Source of the DNA: Agelaius tricolor
Lineage: Eukaryota; Chordata; Aves; Passeriformes; Icteridae
Length of the DNA: 64,000 nucleotides
Assembly (NCBI GenBank): GCA_023055355.1
Contig: JALJCS010000028.1
Span: forward strand, 5,146,418-5,210,417
Reading direction: 5' to 3'
A program made the translations under genes and the position numbers. Each line of letters opens with the position of its first letter. Within the stretch, counting starts at the first letter, position 1. Shown here piece after piece: positions 12,476 through 24,805 of this stretch. The notes under the pieces are model-generated. The model saw only the letters and a program-made list of their open reading frames with translations, made no database searches and was not told the DNA's origin.

Positions 12476-14179
12476 GCTGCGCTGCTGCCACCGTGTGAGC
12501 AGTCCCCGCGTTCCCGCGCCCCGGCTGTGTTTGTTTTAGGTGTGACCGCCCTCCTTGGTGCACTTTGCACCGCCCGCGTTGTTGTGCAGGCTCTTGTGCT
12601 CACCAGAGCCTTTTCCCCGCTGAGGACTTTAGACAGAGAAAGGCAAACATCCCAACGCCACGTGGGGACACGGGGTGTTGTGTGGGATGTGGGGTACCCC
12701 ACAGAGGGTGCCATCCCCAGCACCTCCTGGTGTGTCACCCAGCTGTGCCAGTGCTGGCATCACCTCTGGGTGACATTACAACAGAAGCTGGGTTTCCTGC
12801 TGTGTCACAGCCCTGCCCTGGTAACCTGGGGATCAGGAACGGGGTTGAGAGGTCACAGCAGGGAAACAAGGGTGAGTCTGGAACATTTCCTGCCTCTACA
12901 CTGATTCACCCCATAGCTTTAGTTGGTGATCTCCCCTGGCTGGATTTTTGGTGATAAAGAGCTAAATTGATGTACCCCAAACAGCTGAATAAATCATCAG
13001 GAGGTTGCTGAGGTTTGGCATGGGGTGGGTCACAGAGTGTGGGTGATGGTGATCTCCCCAAAAGCTGGTGTCAAGGGCTGCTGGTTTATTGCTCAGAACT
13101 GCTGAAAATTTGGGAATGTGCCTGTCATTGACTCACCTGTTTTCAGTGTTTTCCCTGGAGCAGTTTTCCCCTGGTGCTGCTTTTAAAGCCAGCACTGGAA
13201 GTGTGGTTGAGCCCTCGCCTGCACAGCCCAGGGGATGCAGCAGTGCCTGGTGGTGTCCCTCACTGTACACCTCCTTTGGGACATCCTGCTCTGCCACTCT
13301 CCCTGCAGCTGTCCCCACAGCAGCCCCTGTTTGCCTTCCCACTGACACAGCCATGAGCACCAGCAGAGCATGAGTGGCTCCACTCCATCCAACTGGGACA
13401 CTGGAGCTTGGACAAGGCCTCCAATCCAGGTAAGAAGGTTTCCTTGGAGTTTTATCACTGCTGGTGGTTGATCTTCCAGCATTTTCCTGTTCTTGGACAA
13501 CACCTCTCATTCACAACCTGCTCTTAATTTTGAACAGCTACATTAATCTCTGCTCAGCTTTTAAATAACCAGGCACACAACACCACCATAGCCCTTCTCT
13601 TCCAGCTGTGTCCTCCTCAAGCCCTGGCTCTCGTATTCCCAAGTCCTGCCCAAACCAGAGCTTCACCACTGGGATGCAGCAGCCCTGGAGCAGCTCCAGG
13701 AGGAAGCAGCAGGTTATTTATTATTATTACAGTGAACACAGTGCCTTTATTTACACAGTTTTCCAGCTGCAGCCGTGCGAGTGCTGGAAGCAGCAGCCGC
13801 TGACCTGGCACGGTGGTTGGACTGGTTGGACCGGCACCGCCAGGTCCCGGCAGCCCCGGGACACCGGATCCTCACCCGCCAGGAGGTGCTGGCAGGTCAC
13901 ACCCTCCCACCGGGAACGAGTGGAAATGCCTCCCAAGCAGCTGCTTTTCCTCTTTTTCCCCACTTGCATGGCAGGTTCCCAGCCTGCAGCCCGGCAGGGA
14001 CTCTAAATTGGGGTGCAGGAACTAAGGCATGAGGAAGAGAGAGAAAAGTACAGAGCAAAGTACAGATCACACACTGTAGAGCAGTGTGTGTGGGCTGGGA
14101 TGGGATCTGAGGAAACCCATCATGGAGCAGGCTGGGATGGGCTTTCCTCCTGGGGGCAAAGCTGGGGCCCTGCCATGTT

Positions 14180-14365
14180 CCATTATACATCATATTTATA
14201 TGATGTATAGATATATTTATCTATAATTACATCTATCTATTTATATCTAATCTATTTATTTATATCTAATAATATTATTATTTATTTATATCTATATCAT
14301 ATATCTCTATTTATCTATTTATTTATACATCATATTTATATGATGTATAGATATAGTTGTATTTT
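14180..14365. repeat. AT-rich simple repeat flanked by a duplicated palindrome
   Basis: The core is TATTTATATCTA-like low-complexity sequence. The palindrome ATACATCATATTTATATGAT and its continuation occurs at both ends, near 14186-14212 and 14326-14352. Confidence 0.8.
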
Positions 14366-14715
14366 ATATTTCTGGCATTTATTATCTGTTAACATTGTGA
14401 CAGCTGTGACATCTCATATATGTCAGTAATACATTTAAATGGATTTACAACATGCCAAGTATATACTATTTCATGTGGAATTTGCAATATGGCATCTTTC
14501 TAAAATATTATAGTGCTATTTAAAATCATGTAATCTGAATTGTTTTGGCCACATGACTTCCACTGAAGAAGGAATATCCCATGCTCTACAGCCCTTCATA
14601 CATTAGGATAAATACAGAGTTTAAACAAAGAAAACTGTGGGGACATGAAGAAGCTTGGGAAAGGGAGGGAAAGGGCAAGCATTCATCTGTGATGAAACTG
14701 TTAACTCTATTAATC

Positions 14716-14985
14716 ATCAAATCCCAGAATAGTTTGAATCAGGAGAGACCTTAGAGACAATCTCATCCCACCAGGGACACCTCCCACAATCCCAGTTTGC
14801 TCTAAACCCCATCCAGCCTGGCCTTGGACACTTCTAGGGATGAGGCAGCCAAAGCTTCTCTGAGCAGCCTGTGCCAGGGCTTCCCCACCCTCACAAGGAA
14901 AAATTTCTTCCTCATATCTAATCTAGATCTACACTCTGCCAGTTTGATCCCATATCACCTTGTCCTATCATTCCATGGCTTTATA
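14716..14985 (-). mobile_element. CR1 LINE 3'-end fragment
   Basis: Read on the + strand it shows the typical reverse-complement CR1 order: AATCCCAGAATAGTTTGAA, then the CCCCATCCAGCCTGGCCTTG block, then AATTTCTTCCTCATATCTAA, then CACCTTGTCCTATCA. It is diverged and 5'-truncated. No reverse-transcriptase coding part is present. Confidence 0.85.
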
Positions 14986-16927
14986 ATATAATAATATTAC
15001 AGTATAATATAAATGTGCAGTTTGGTGGCTTGACTCCCAGGGATGGGCTTTATCCCTTTCAGGACAAGGTATCCAGCCATGGGTATCCAGGGGTCAGTTG
15101 GACACCCAGTGCTTTTGCCTCACTGTTGGGAAGTTTTGGAGGAATCCAGGAACATGTCCTGGCTTCCACTGGTGACTTTAACATACATCTTGAGCACCTT
15201 TGAGCAGGAAAAAGCAGGGAAATGTCCCACTGAGCAATTCTAAGGCAGGATAATGTGAGCCCCTGGCATCTCTGCACGTAGCAGGGCATCAGATGCTCCT
15301 CTGAAAGGCTCTTTTTGTTGCCTGCTGGTGGCTCTGGTGGGGCTCCAGTTTCGACCCTGCCATTCCTGTGCTCTGTACCCTGCATACCTGGCTGGATAAT
15401 CACCCTGGAAAAGTCCCAGCCTGGGATGGGCAGGGAGTTTTTGCAGGGAGAAGATTTGAACTGCCAGAGATAAATCCCCACATTGGGATGGCTGCAGAGC
15501 TGGAAAGGGAAAGGAGCCCAAGGGATGGATGTGAATACATTATCCCACAGAGAATGTGTGTCAGGGAGAGGCAAGTGCTTTAGCAGCCATCCAAGGGGTG
15601 AAGGCAAGCCCCCCCTTCCTTGATCCTGCTCCAGTGCCACTGAAAAGCCCATTCCTGGCCAATATTCAGCTTTGTGGAGTGAGGAGCCAGGTTATGAATG
15701 TCCCCTCTGTGCTCATGGTCCCCAGGGCCTCTGCAGGGGGGTGACCTGGCTCGGGCACGGAGCCGGATTGGTGACAGTCACTGTGGGAAGTCCATGCTCC
15801 CCCCCTTTCCTACAGAGAAAATAATTCCCTGTTATGTCTCCTGACTGCCAGAGCTGCTTGGGTGTCGGGTTTGTGTTTGACACAGGAAGGTGGAGAAGGA
15901 GAGGGGGAAATCCACCTGAAGTGGGGCGAATTTGCCTGAGCCGGGGGCCAAGCGGAAAAATGCAAAACAATCCATCCAAGGGGAAAAAAAAATGCAGTTA
16001 TGTTTAATAATTATTTCTTTTTATAGCACAGCTCTTGGAATTGCCCTTTGATTAGAGGGGGGAGGTATCACGGGCAGGTGAGTCAGTGGAAAATACCATC
16101 AGCTCCATGTGGGATTGTGCTGGTAGGGAGAGATGCAGGGAAGCAGCGGGGCTTTCCCAAGCATCCTGAACACCAGTGGCCCCAAGGCAGGGCTGTGGAG
16201 CTGAGTCACGCCAGGTGATGTGACAAGTTTCATTAGGTTCACGATGGCTTTTGCCTCCACAAGGTCTCACAGGGCTTAAGGGACAGGAAAAACTGCAGTG
16301 GCTGGTCCAGCAGCATAGTGATGCAGTTTTTTTTGCTTGGATCAGGAAAAAACCCACCCTGAGTATCATCTCTAACAGGATTTGAGTCCTTGGTGGTGTT
16401 TATTATTACAGCTGGGTGTGAGAAGAGCCTGGAAAAACACATCCTCATTGCTGCTGGGATGGCAGCCAAGGAGAGGTGACACTGGACACGGCGTTAGTTG
16501 CACTGAAGTTTGCCAGAGCCCAGCTCTGCTCCCCGTGGCTCAGTCTGGAAACCATGGGAATGTCTGGCTGTGAGGCCAAGGCGTGTGGCCAGGAGCCATG
16601 GTGAGGGCTGTGCCTGGAACTGCTCTTCCCAGCGCACAAATGGTTAACTGGGAATGTTTATAGAGGGCAGCAGACTGATAAAAAGAGCTTTCCAGGCTCC
16701 CTGTGAGTGCAAGCTTGGCTCTGCTATGTTGAATGCAGTGATGAGCCTGAGTGATTGGAGTTCATCAAAATTGGGCTTCTGCACACAAAGCTTGGAACTG
16801 ATTGAGTAAAGGCTCCGCTCATTGTTACAAGAGTTTTACAAAGCAGGTCCATTACAAGATGGGTTTTAAACTGTAGAATAAAAACTAAAACTTTCATTAG
16901 GTGTTGGGAATAGATTTTTCTATGGGA

Positions 16928-17095
16928 GGATGGTGAGGCCCTAGCTCAGGTTGCCCAGAGAAGCTGTGGCTGCCCCATCCCTGAAAGTGTCCAAGGCCAG
17001 GTTGGATGAGGTGTGGAACAACCTGGGATGGTGGAAGGTGTCCCTGGACATGGCAGAGATGGGCTTTAAGGTCCTTTCCAACCCAAACCATTTCC
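16928..17095 (+). mobile_element. CR1 LINE 3'-end fragment
   Basis: Forward-orientation CR1 tail: GGTGAGGCCCT, AGAAGCTGTGGCTGCCCCAT, AAGGCCAGGTTGGATG, and finally GGTCCTTTCCAACCCAAACC. It lies just upstream of the TMEM51 CpG island. Confidence 0.85.
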
Positions 17096-17239
17096 GGTTT
17101 GGGTTGAAAGCAGCGATGCGGGGCTGAGATGCATCAAGCAGGGGCTGCAAGAGCTCCGAGGGGGTGACGCGATCGGCATCCCAGGTATGACCCACACCTG
17201 GTCCTGGGGGTCTCCCTGGCGGTTTGTGGGAGTCTCCCT

Positions 17240-17780
17240 GCTGCTTTTGGAAGTCTCAGTTCCGCCCCTCCGCTGTTTCCCGGAACGGAGCCCAGTGCCC
17301 GGGGCGGCAGCGGCGGGGCCGGTCCCGGGAAGCGCCGCCCCGGAGGCCGGGCCGGGGAGGGCGGAGCGGCTCCGCCGGACCCACCGCAGCCGCTGCCGGA
17401 GGTACGTGGGGTCGGGGGAACCGGGGGGGGGGGACGGGACCCTCTGTTCTGGGACCCTTCGGAGCTCTGGGAAGCGGGAGCGGGGCGGGCTGGGCTCAGT
17501 CCCAACGGGAACGGGATCGCGAACGGGACCGGAGGGGAGTCGGAGCCGAGTCCGGCTCGGGCTGAGCTGGAATCACTTCCAAAGCTCGGGAAAACACCTG
17601 CAGAGCGGGGGGAGCTCCCCTCAAAGCAAAAGCAAACACCCCCCAAAGCGGGAGCAAACACCCCCCAAAGCGGGAGCAAACTCCCCTCAGGAGCAAACAC
17701 TCCTCAGAGCAGCAGCAAACACCCCCGGAGCGGGGACACGCGTGAGGGAGTGGGAGCGGCGGCGTGTGGGGAGCGGCGGG
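17240..17780 (+). promoter_or_regulatory. TMEM51: CpG island, probable TMEM51 promoter and noncoding first exon
   Basis: GC content and CpG density rise sharply, with GC boxes around 17300-17420. A strong donor (CCGGAG then GTACGT) at 17401/17402 fits a noncoding first exon ending at 17401 and spliced to the acceptor near 25594. TMEM51 is the next gene on this strand. The transcription start is not determined. A short CAAACACCCCC-type tandem repeat lies at about 17625-17725 within the island. Confidence 0.6.
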
Positions 17781-19659
17781 GCCTTGGGGTCACCCTTGGG
17801 GACACCTGGGCTTGGGGCGCCTCGTCAGCCCTGGCAGGCACCGGGCTGGCCGTGCTGAGAGCGGGGGAAGAGTGGCTGTGGTTTGGGGACCTTCAGCTGC
17901 ACTTTAGGGAGGATCAGCAGCAGGGAGGGCGCCAGGGAATGTCCCCGGGAAGGTGCGGGAGCGGTGTGCGAGCCAGGCTGTCGGGAGAGCAAACAAAACC
18001 AAGGGGAAGGACATTCCCTCAGGCACGGTGGGGGCCGCGCGGTCCGTGAGCCCAGCGCCGGTCACTGGGGCTCGGCCCTTCCTGTGGTGCCATTGCCGCC
18101 CATAGAGGAACGGCCTGGAGCTTTGAGGGGCTCGGCAAACCTGCAAGTGTCTCCCGAGCGTGTCCCAGAGTGGTTGTCTGCTGATGGTGGTGTTGGATTT
18201 TGGATTTTTGGTGGGGATGTGCATCACTGAGCACAGCATGGCTGGTTTTGTTGGGAAGTGTGGATGTGTGAGCAGAAGCCAGCAGCTCCATGAGCTTGTC
18301 CCGTGTGAGATGGGTTACCCTTGGCTCTGTGTGGTGGATGGAGCCTGGTGAGCTGAAGCTGCACCTGGAGGTGTGGTCCTGGCTTTCCTGCTCCTTAAAG
18401 CCTCTCTGGAGCAGACCTAGGCCACTGCCAGATGGGATGCTGGCACAACACATCCCTCTACAACAAATCCAACTGTCCACAGCCCTGGATGTCCTGGCAT
18501 GAGAGCCAGAAAGGGAAAACCTCCCAGGTATCAGTGAAGACCATGTGGGTGTGGGGCTGGTGAGCCCAGGCCTGGACTCAGGTGACTCGGAAGGACGAGA
18601 AACACCTTTGATTTTAGCTGTGTAATTACACGGCTTGGAAAACCCTTGGGAAGGGAAGTGGCTGGGGAAGGAGGAATGTTTGGCCACCGGTGCCCTGGAG
18701 AGAGCTGAGTGCCAGTGCCTGGCGCCGTGGCGGTGCTGCAGGAGATGCCAGAGGGCCAGGGCTGGGCAGGGCTGTCTGCCTGCCCTCCTGCCTGGAGCCC
18801 GGGAGGAGAGATGCCTCCAGCAGCCCAGCTCTGTGTCTGCCTCCCTGTGCTGCTCCAGCTTTTCTCATTCCCAGTGTGTTTCACAGGCAGAAACTGATGT
18901 CAGGGCTCTGTAGAAGCAGTTAAATATCTTGTGTGAGCAGTGCAGGTGGCTTGGAGCGATGTAATCCCCAGTAAACCTCCCTCCATATCAAAATACCTGT
19001 GCCCACCTTGAGGAACACGGCTGCTCCGTGCCCCAGGCTGGCTCTGTGCCCTCCAGCATCACTGCTCACTCCCTTCCTGCCCTGGGGACTCCCTGGCTGT
19101 CCCCAGTGGGTTTTCTTTGGTTGGAAAAGCATGGGAAGAGGTGATGCTGTGCTGGGGGAAAACACATTGCTGGAAATCCAGGCAGAGGATGAGGAAGGCG
19201 AGGCCGATGGCAGGCAGTGAGAAGTGCCAGGTTAGTGGCTTGCAGGAAGGGGAGATAATCACCCAGGGGCTCCAGAGGAGCTTAAAGCACTCCAGAGGGG
19301 CTGGGAGGAAGCAGGAATGCTGGGTTCCCCTTCGGAGGACATCAGAAGGGCAGGTGGATAATGTCTCCCCATGCTGGAAGGCTCTGGAGGAGGGTGTGTT
19401 TGTCTGGGTGTTATCTGGGGTGAGCTCCCAGAACAAAAACCAGGGGGAGCCTGTGGAGGAATGGCTTTATCTCAGCTGAAACAGCAGATTAGAATTAAAA
19501 AAAAAAAAAATAAAATTCCAAACTCTGAGGTGCAAAGTGGTGTCCAAAGGAAAGCAGGAATGAGTGCTGGGATTTTCCCAGGCCTAGGTGCACAGGGAAT
19601 TCAGCTCCCTGGAGAGAGGTGGGCAGCCCTGTTGCCTGGAAAATAGAACAGATCTTCCC

Positions 19660-20054
19660 AACAACAGTTTTAGAGTGGATGCAAAAGCAAACCTTTACTT
19701 GAAAGCTTTCAGGTACACAATATGGCAAAAATCACACATGGTGTAGTAATTCTACAATTTTATAGGTTTAGTTGATTAGTATACTTATTATTATACTCTC
19801 CAATTAAAAGGTTAGTTGATTAGGTCATAATTCCAGGGTCCTGCCACACTGAAAGCAGTCCAGAGGCTTTTTTTGCTCCACTTTTGTTTTGTCTGGTCCA
19901 GATTCTGTTTGGAAAACAGGACATCCTTGTAGTGGATTCTCTTCTTGGAATAAGACTAAACAGTATTTTGGGAAAGTGTATCTAAGGTTAGCTTATTGTT
20001 CCTAAATGTAGAGAGGAAAGATAGGAAAAGTACTGGGACTTACAGCCTACAACA
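19660..20054 (-). mobile_element. Possible AT-rich LTR-like element
   Basis: This AT-rich block differs from the GC-rich surroundings. Its reverse complement begins TGTTGTAGGCTG, sharing the TGTTGTAG start of the two longer LTRs in the window. I could not find a clean target duplication, and the left boundary is uncertain. Confidence 0.35.
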
Positions 20055-21266
20055 ATCTGCAAAGCTATAAATCCACCTGGCTGGCTGGCTGGAAATACAT
20101 GAAAAATATTAAATACATGAAAAACATTAAATATATTTTATATGAAAGATATGAAAAATATTAAAAGCTAAAAACCTTAGGCATCACCCCAAGCCCCCTG
20201 CCTGGTTTAACAGAGCTGGGCCTGGCAGCATTGGTGTGGCAGTTGGTCCCACTAACGAGGCTGGAGCAGGAAAAGCCCCGGGACAGTGTTTGCACAGCAA
20301 CCAGGACACAGCCAGGGCTCGCCGACCTGCCCAGAGCGGTGCCAGCGTGGCCCGGGTGGCAGCATTGTCCCCAGGAACAAATGGCAATGTCCTCAAACAC
20401 AAGCGTGCAAGGACTCCCTGTCCCTGCCCCCTGCAGCAGGCACTGCCTGCATGGATATAATGGAATTATGGGCAGAAGCAGTCTGGGAGGCAGTTTCTTG
20501 TATCTCAGTGGCAAAGGCCAAGGTGGCGGCTGCTGCACAGTCAGGATGGCAGCTCTGCAGTGTGGCCCCCGTGCCCTGTGTGATCTGTGCTGCTTCAGAA
20601 ACCCTTGGCAGCTGTGCCCACGATTCCCAGGGACACGGCAGAGGCAGGGCACATGGCTTGGGAATGCTCAGGCACAGCCTTGTGGAGATGGGCTGTTTTG
20701 TGGGTCACTGTTGCTCTGCTGTGGAGGCCACGGCCAGCTGGGTGGATTGCAGCAATCTGAGCCTGGGAATGGGCTTTGCCCTTGTTTTGCAGGAAGTGGC
20801 AGAGCTGGGGGCCCTGGGCTCCCTCTGGAGTGGGAGAGCCTTGGGCAAGGTTTGAGGAAAACATCACTGTTCCCTACAAGGTACAGCTGAGGAGGGGTTG
20901 TTAAAAATTAAATTTAAGAAGAGGGTAAAATAACTCTTAAATGTCTGTAGGGAATGCTGTGGGCAATGGAGATGTGGATGTGTTCTTCTGTGCTCTAGGC
21001 AGGAAGCGTAAGCAGAATGTGGAAAAGCCCTGATAGTCTGTGTGGGGCTGTCCCTGCAGATTCCTATTCCCTGGTGAGATGCTCTAAAATGGGCTGGGAT
21101 TTGTCCAAAAGATCAGAAATTGTCTAAATCAGCAGCAGTGCTTCTTTTTGTGACTCAGCTGGATTTCTCTGGCTATTCCCTGCATCCCCTGAGCTGCAGC
21201 TGGCCAGAAACATCCCTGTTCCTGGGGCAGGGCTAACAGGGGAGCAAAGAGGGACAAAATAAGAGA

Positions 21267-21342
21267 AACCATGGCAGGGAGCTGGAAGTAGATGGTTTTT
21301 AAGATCCCTTCCAAACCCAAACATTCTGGGACTCTATGAAAT
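21267..21342 (+). mobile_element. CR1 LINE 3' tip
   Basis: Very short CR1 tail: GATCCCTTCCAAACCCAAAC then ATTCTGGGACTCTATGA. Confidence 0.65.
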
Positions 21343-22374
21343 ACCTCCCAAGTCCTGACCTGTTGCTTTATGTCCCTGGTGGGTTGAGCCCCGAGGCTGT
21401 GGCCATTGCAGGAACAAGCTCCTGAGGATGTGCCTGGCCAGCAATTAACAGGGAAGGAGGTTAATAAGCAGGTTCTCTGGGTGGAAGCATGAAGATGAAG
21501 GGAGAGCCTTGTAATCTAACAGAGAGGAGACTGGAATCTTTGGATGGTTGGAGAACGGGTTTATTTTCCCCCAGAATTTTCAGAACATGAGTTGTGTGAC
21601 TGGTGATGGAGTCACACCCTGGTTTTTGGAGGCAGCTCTGAGGGGCTGTGTCACTGTGGGCAGTGAGGAAGCCCTGGAGCTCATCCCATGTCTGGTGACT
21701 GCATGGGGGTTCGACCTGTTCCCTGGACAGGTTCCCTGGACTGCAGCCTCACCTCCCGTGATCCTGTGACAGAGGCGCTGCTGCTGGAGCGTGAGTGGGA
21801 AGCTGATGTCACGGCAGGGAAAAATCCAAAGGTTGTGGAGGGCAGAGGAGCGTGGGCGCTGGGAGGGCAGCAGGGGTGCCGGGCTTCCTCGTGAGTCACA
21901 GCAGGGCCACAGCTCCTCCCGGGGCAGCGGCGTGTGCAACGCGATCCGGGCTGACCCTGTCGGGGGGTCTGTGTCCCATCCAGGGAAACTGTTCCTGCTG
22001 CTGCTGCTCCACCTGGCTGCCCGTGCCAGAGCCTTCGGGGCATGTGGTGCTGAGAACGGGCTTATCGCGAACCTTCCCGGGCCCAATTAACACGTGGAGA
22101 TGTCGCAAGAGCATCCCGGAAGGGCTCCGCAGCTGCAGGAGTAGGGCAGAGGTGCGGGAAGCCCAGAGGAGGTGTGGGTGCCCCCGGGCTTGTGCTGGAG
22201 GAGTTTAATGGTTTGGAGATCCTGGTGTAAATCATTGCCAGGGCAGGGCACGGGATGGAGGGGGTCTGGTTTGCAGGGAAAAGGGAAGGGGGCTCTAGGG
22301 GCTGAAAAACTCAGGCATTGCTCACCCACCTGATGTGGGGACAAACTTTTTACAGGGCCTGCTGTGAAAGGACA

Positions 22375-22640
22375 AGGGGAGATGATTCTAAAGTCAAAGA
22401 GGGATAATTTGAACCAGATATTTAGGAAGAAATTCTTCTCTGTGAGGGTGGTGAGGCCCTGGCACAGGTTTGCCCACAGAAGCTGTGGCTGCCCCATCCC
22501 TAGGAGTATTCAAGGCCAGGTTGGATGGAGCTTGGAGCAGCCTGGGATAGTGGAAGCTGTCCCTGCCCAGGGCAGGAGGTGGGGTGAGATGAGCTTTAAG
22601 GTTCCTCCAACCCAAACCATTCTGTGGTGCTGGGATGAGG
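22375..22640 (+). mobile_element. CR1 LINE 3'-end fragment
   Basis: It starts with AGGAAGAAATTCTTCTCTGT, followed by GTGAGGCCCTGGCACAGG, the AAGGCCAGGTTGGATGGAGC block, and a tail CCAACCCAAACCATTCTG. It is diverged. Confidence 0.88.
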
Positions 22641-24589
22641 TTCCAGACAGTGCTGGAGCTGAGGCAGAGGCAGCAGCAGCTCCCTTCCCGGGATACTGAC
22701 GTCAGGGCACTGTTGGAGCAGCGATAGGAACAGCTCTGGGAAGCCAGGAGAGCAGCTAATTCAATGGAGAAATAGACTGGAATAGCAAGTCTCCTGCTTT
22801 AATCTGATTGCTGGGCTGATGGGTAGCACTGCAATGGATCTGTAAAAAACTTCCAGGCACAGGGGTGACGTAGGAGCTGAATTCCTGCCCACTTCCAGGA
22901 CTGAGGTGCCTGAGGGGAGGCACAGAGGCGGAGAGCAGGCACAGAGCTTTGGATACCATGGGTGGATGTGCCCAGCCGTGTGTGTGTTCTGTGCCCACCG
23001 TGGGTGCAGTGCCATTTTCCTGCCCCGAGGCCATCACAGCTGTTCTCAAGTGAAGTCTTGGCTGGCTGATGTGTTTGTGGCAAGGATGGGAGCTCAGCTG
23101 GATCATCAGGTGAGGGAAAAAGTCCACAGGGCTCAAGCAGGGAGCAAAACCTTTGTGTGGGAGGGCAGAGGGCAGTGCTGGTACCACCAGTGGCAGGCTT
23201 GGAAGCGCTTGGGTGGGAGGGTGGCTCTTGGGATGCAGGTGAGGACATTTTGGGTGCTTTCCACATCCTCAACAGCTGCTCACTAGGATGGAATTAAAGC
23301 TGGGCTCAGTGGATTCCTTCCCCCAGGAGCACACAGAGCAGCAGCCTGTGCTGGAGCTGGCATGGCAGGGAATGACGGGCTTGTCCCTGCCTGCCTGTGG
23401 CAGCTCCCACTGGGCTGGGATCTGCAGCTCCTGGGTGTCCCAGAACCCCAGAAAGCCATGGGGGACAAGACTTTACCCTGCCCAGAGCCATGTGGGGCCA
23501 GGGCTGTGTGCAGAGGGGCTGGGACATCCCTCTGGGAGTCTCCCCAGCCATGCTGGGGCACAGGCAGTGGCAGGGAAGTTGCTCTGCAGATTCCTCCTCT
23601 CCAGGCTGGCGTGCGTGTCTGTTCCTGCTGCAGCCGCTCTGTTCTCCGGGAGTGCTGTTTTATTCTGGCCCTTGACCCTGCAAACTGGGCGTGCACTCAA
23701 GCTAAACAAGCAAACATGAAACTTTGGAGCTCGGGAGGTTGAGCTGAAGGGTGTGAGGGGATGTGTGGATATATCACCACTGACAGCACAGACCACAGCC
23801 ACCTCCAGCCCAACCTGGCATAAAGAAGCCAGGGAGGGAAGGAGAGATCCCAGACGTGGCACATCCATAAACCTGCACAGCTCACTGGGCTGCAGATGGG
23901 GCAGTTCTGCTGTGAGGATGCAAGCTGCCCACCCATGGGTCACTGGACCAGAGGGCAGGAAATGTGGCTCTGTGTGTTTATTTTTGGAAATCGAGCGCAT
24001 TTGGTCCTGGTGACTTGGAAAACAGTCAGAGGAAGAGTTCCCACCCCTGGCCTGGCTGGGTGGGAGTGTCCTGCTCAACATCCCTGAGGGATGCAGCTGG
24101 GGCACTCAGCACCACAGTGTGCTGCTCCAGGGAGGGCAGAGCCAGTCTGGAGTGAGCCTGGGCCCTACCAAGGGCTCTCCATCCCGGCAGCCCTTGCCAG
24201 CACAGCCAGGGGAAGCCACAGGGTCGAGCTGGCTGGGAGGGAGGCAGTTTTGGTTTCTGTTCTCTGGGCAGGAAGGCATTTCAGGGCAGGCAGCCAGCGC
24301 CGTGAGGAGCCCTGCTCCCTCCCAAACAGGGGGAGAGGAGAAGCTGTTCAGCTAGAGGTGGGTTTCTGAGCACTTCCAGGTTGGTTTGCATTGACAACAG
24401 CTCTTGAAATCGATTTTGATGGCCTTCTTTTGGTGCTGTGAAGCTGTCAGTTATCACACTCCTAAGGACAGGCAACCTAAGCCCTTAGCAAACATCAGTG
24501 ATTGGATTGCTTTCAAAGGTCGCTGGATATTACAGCTGAGAAAGTAGTGAAGGATGGGGATGAGGAAGGATCCAGGAAGGATCTACCCT

Positions 24590-24805
24590 GCTGTATCCTG
24601 ACATGAACTCCTCAGCTTGAGGAGAGATGACTGAGATTTGTGAGAGGGTCAGGTCCAGGGAGTGGTGCTTGGGGTGATGGGTGGTTTGTTAGATGGGGGT
24701 TTATCGATACCAATGACAGGAGTTTAGGTGGGATGATTAAGGAGAAGGTGAATCATGAAGTAAGCACAATAAAAAATCAGGGGCTGGGGTTTAGTTGAGG
24801 CAAAC
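24590..24805 (-). pseudogene. ATP8: Nuclear mitochondrial insertion: ATP8 (possibly running into ATP6)
   Basis: Read on the minus strand, this follows directly from the lysine tRNA. It matches the start of avian ATP8 (CCTCAACTAAACCCCAGCCC, then a CATGATTCACCTTCTCC stretch). The start codon has decayed to TTG and the frame has stops and shifts. The match fades towards 24600, where ATP6 would begin. It is a dead copy with no expected function. Confidence 0.8.

Larger units (their letters stand above)
10833..17240. other. KAZN-TMEM51 intergenic region
   Basis: No confident gene is found. It contains the 27-bp minisatellite, an AT-rich palindromic repeat and two CR1 fragments, each listed separately. 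A short GC-rich open stretch at 13776-13893 looks codon-biased but is not recognised. In mammals the SAM-domain exons of long kazrin lie in this interval. I do not see them. Confidence 0.6.

Noticed and set aside
11262..12738. Open frames of 433, 309 and 290 residues
   Set aside because: Their length comes from the 27-bp minisatellite, which is open on both strands. The non-repeat parts have no domain or splice logic.
17134..17858. Frames of 188 and 223 residues in the TMEM51 CpG island
   Set aside because: The same GC effect. The donor at 17401 suggests a noncoding exon instead.
20161..20890. Overlapping frames of 163-219 residues on both strands
   Set aside because: No domain, no codon pattern and no splice-consistent neighbours; overlapping frames on both strands suggest chance.
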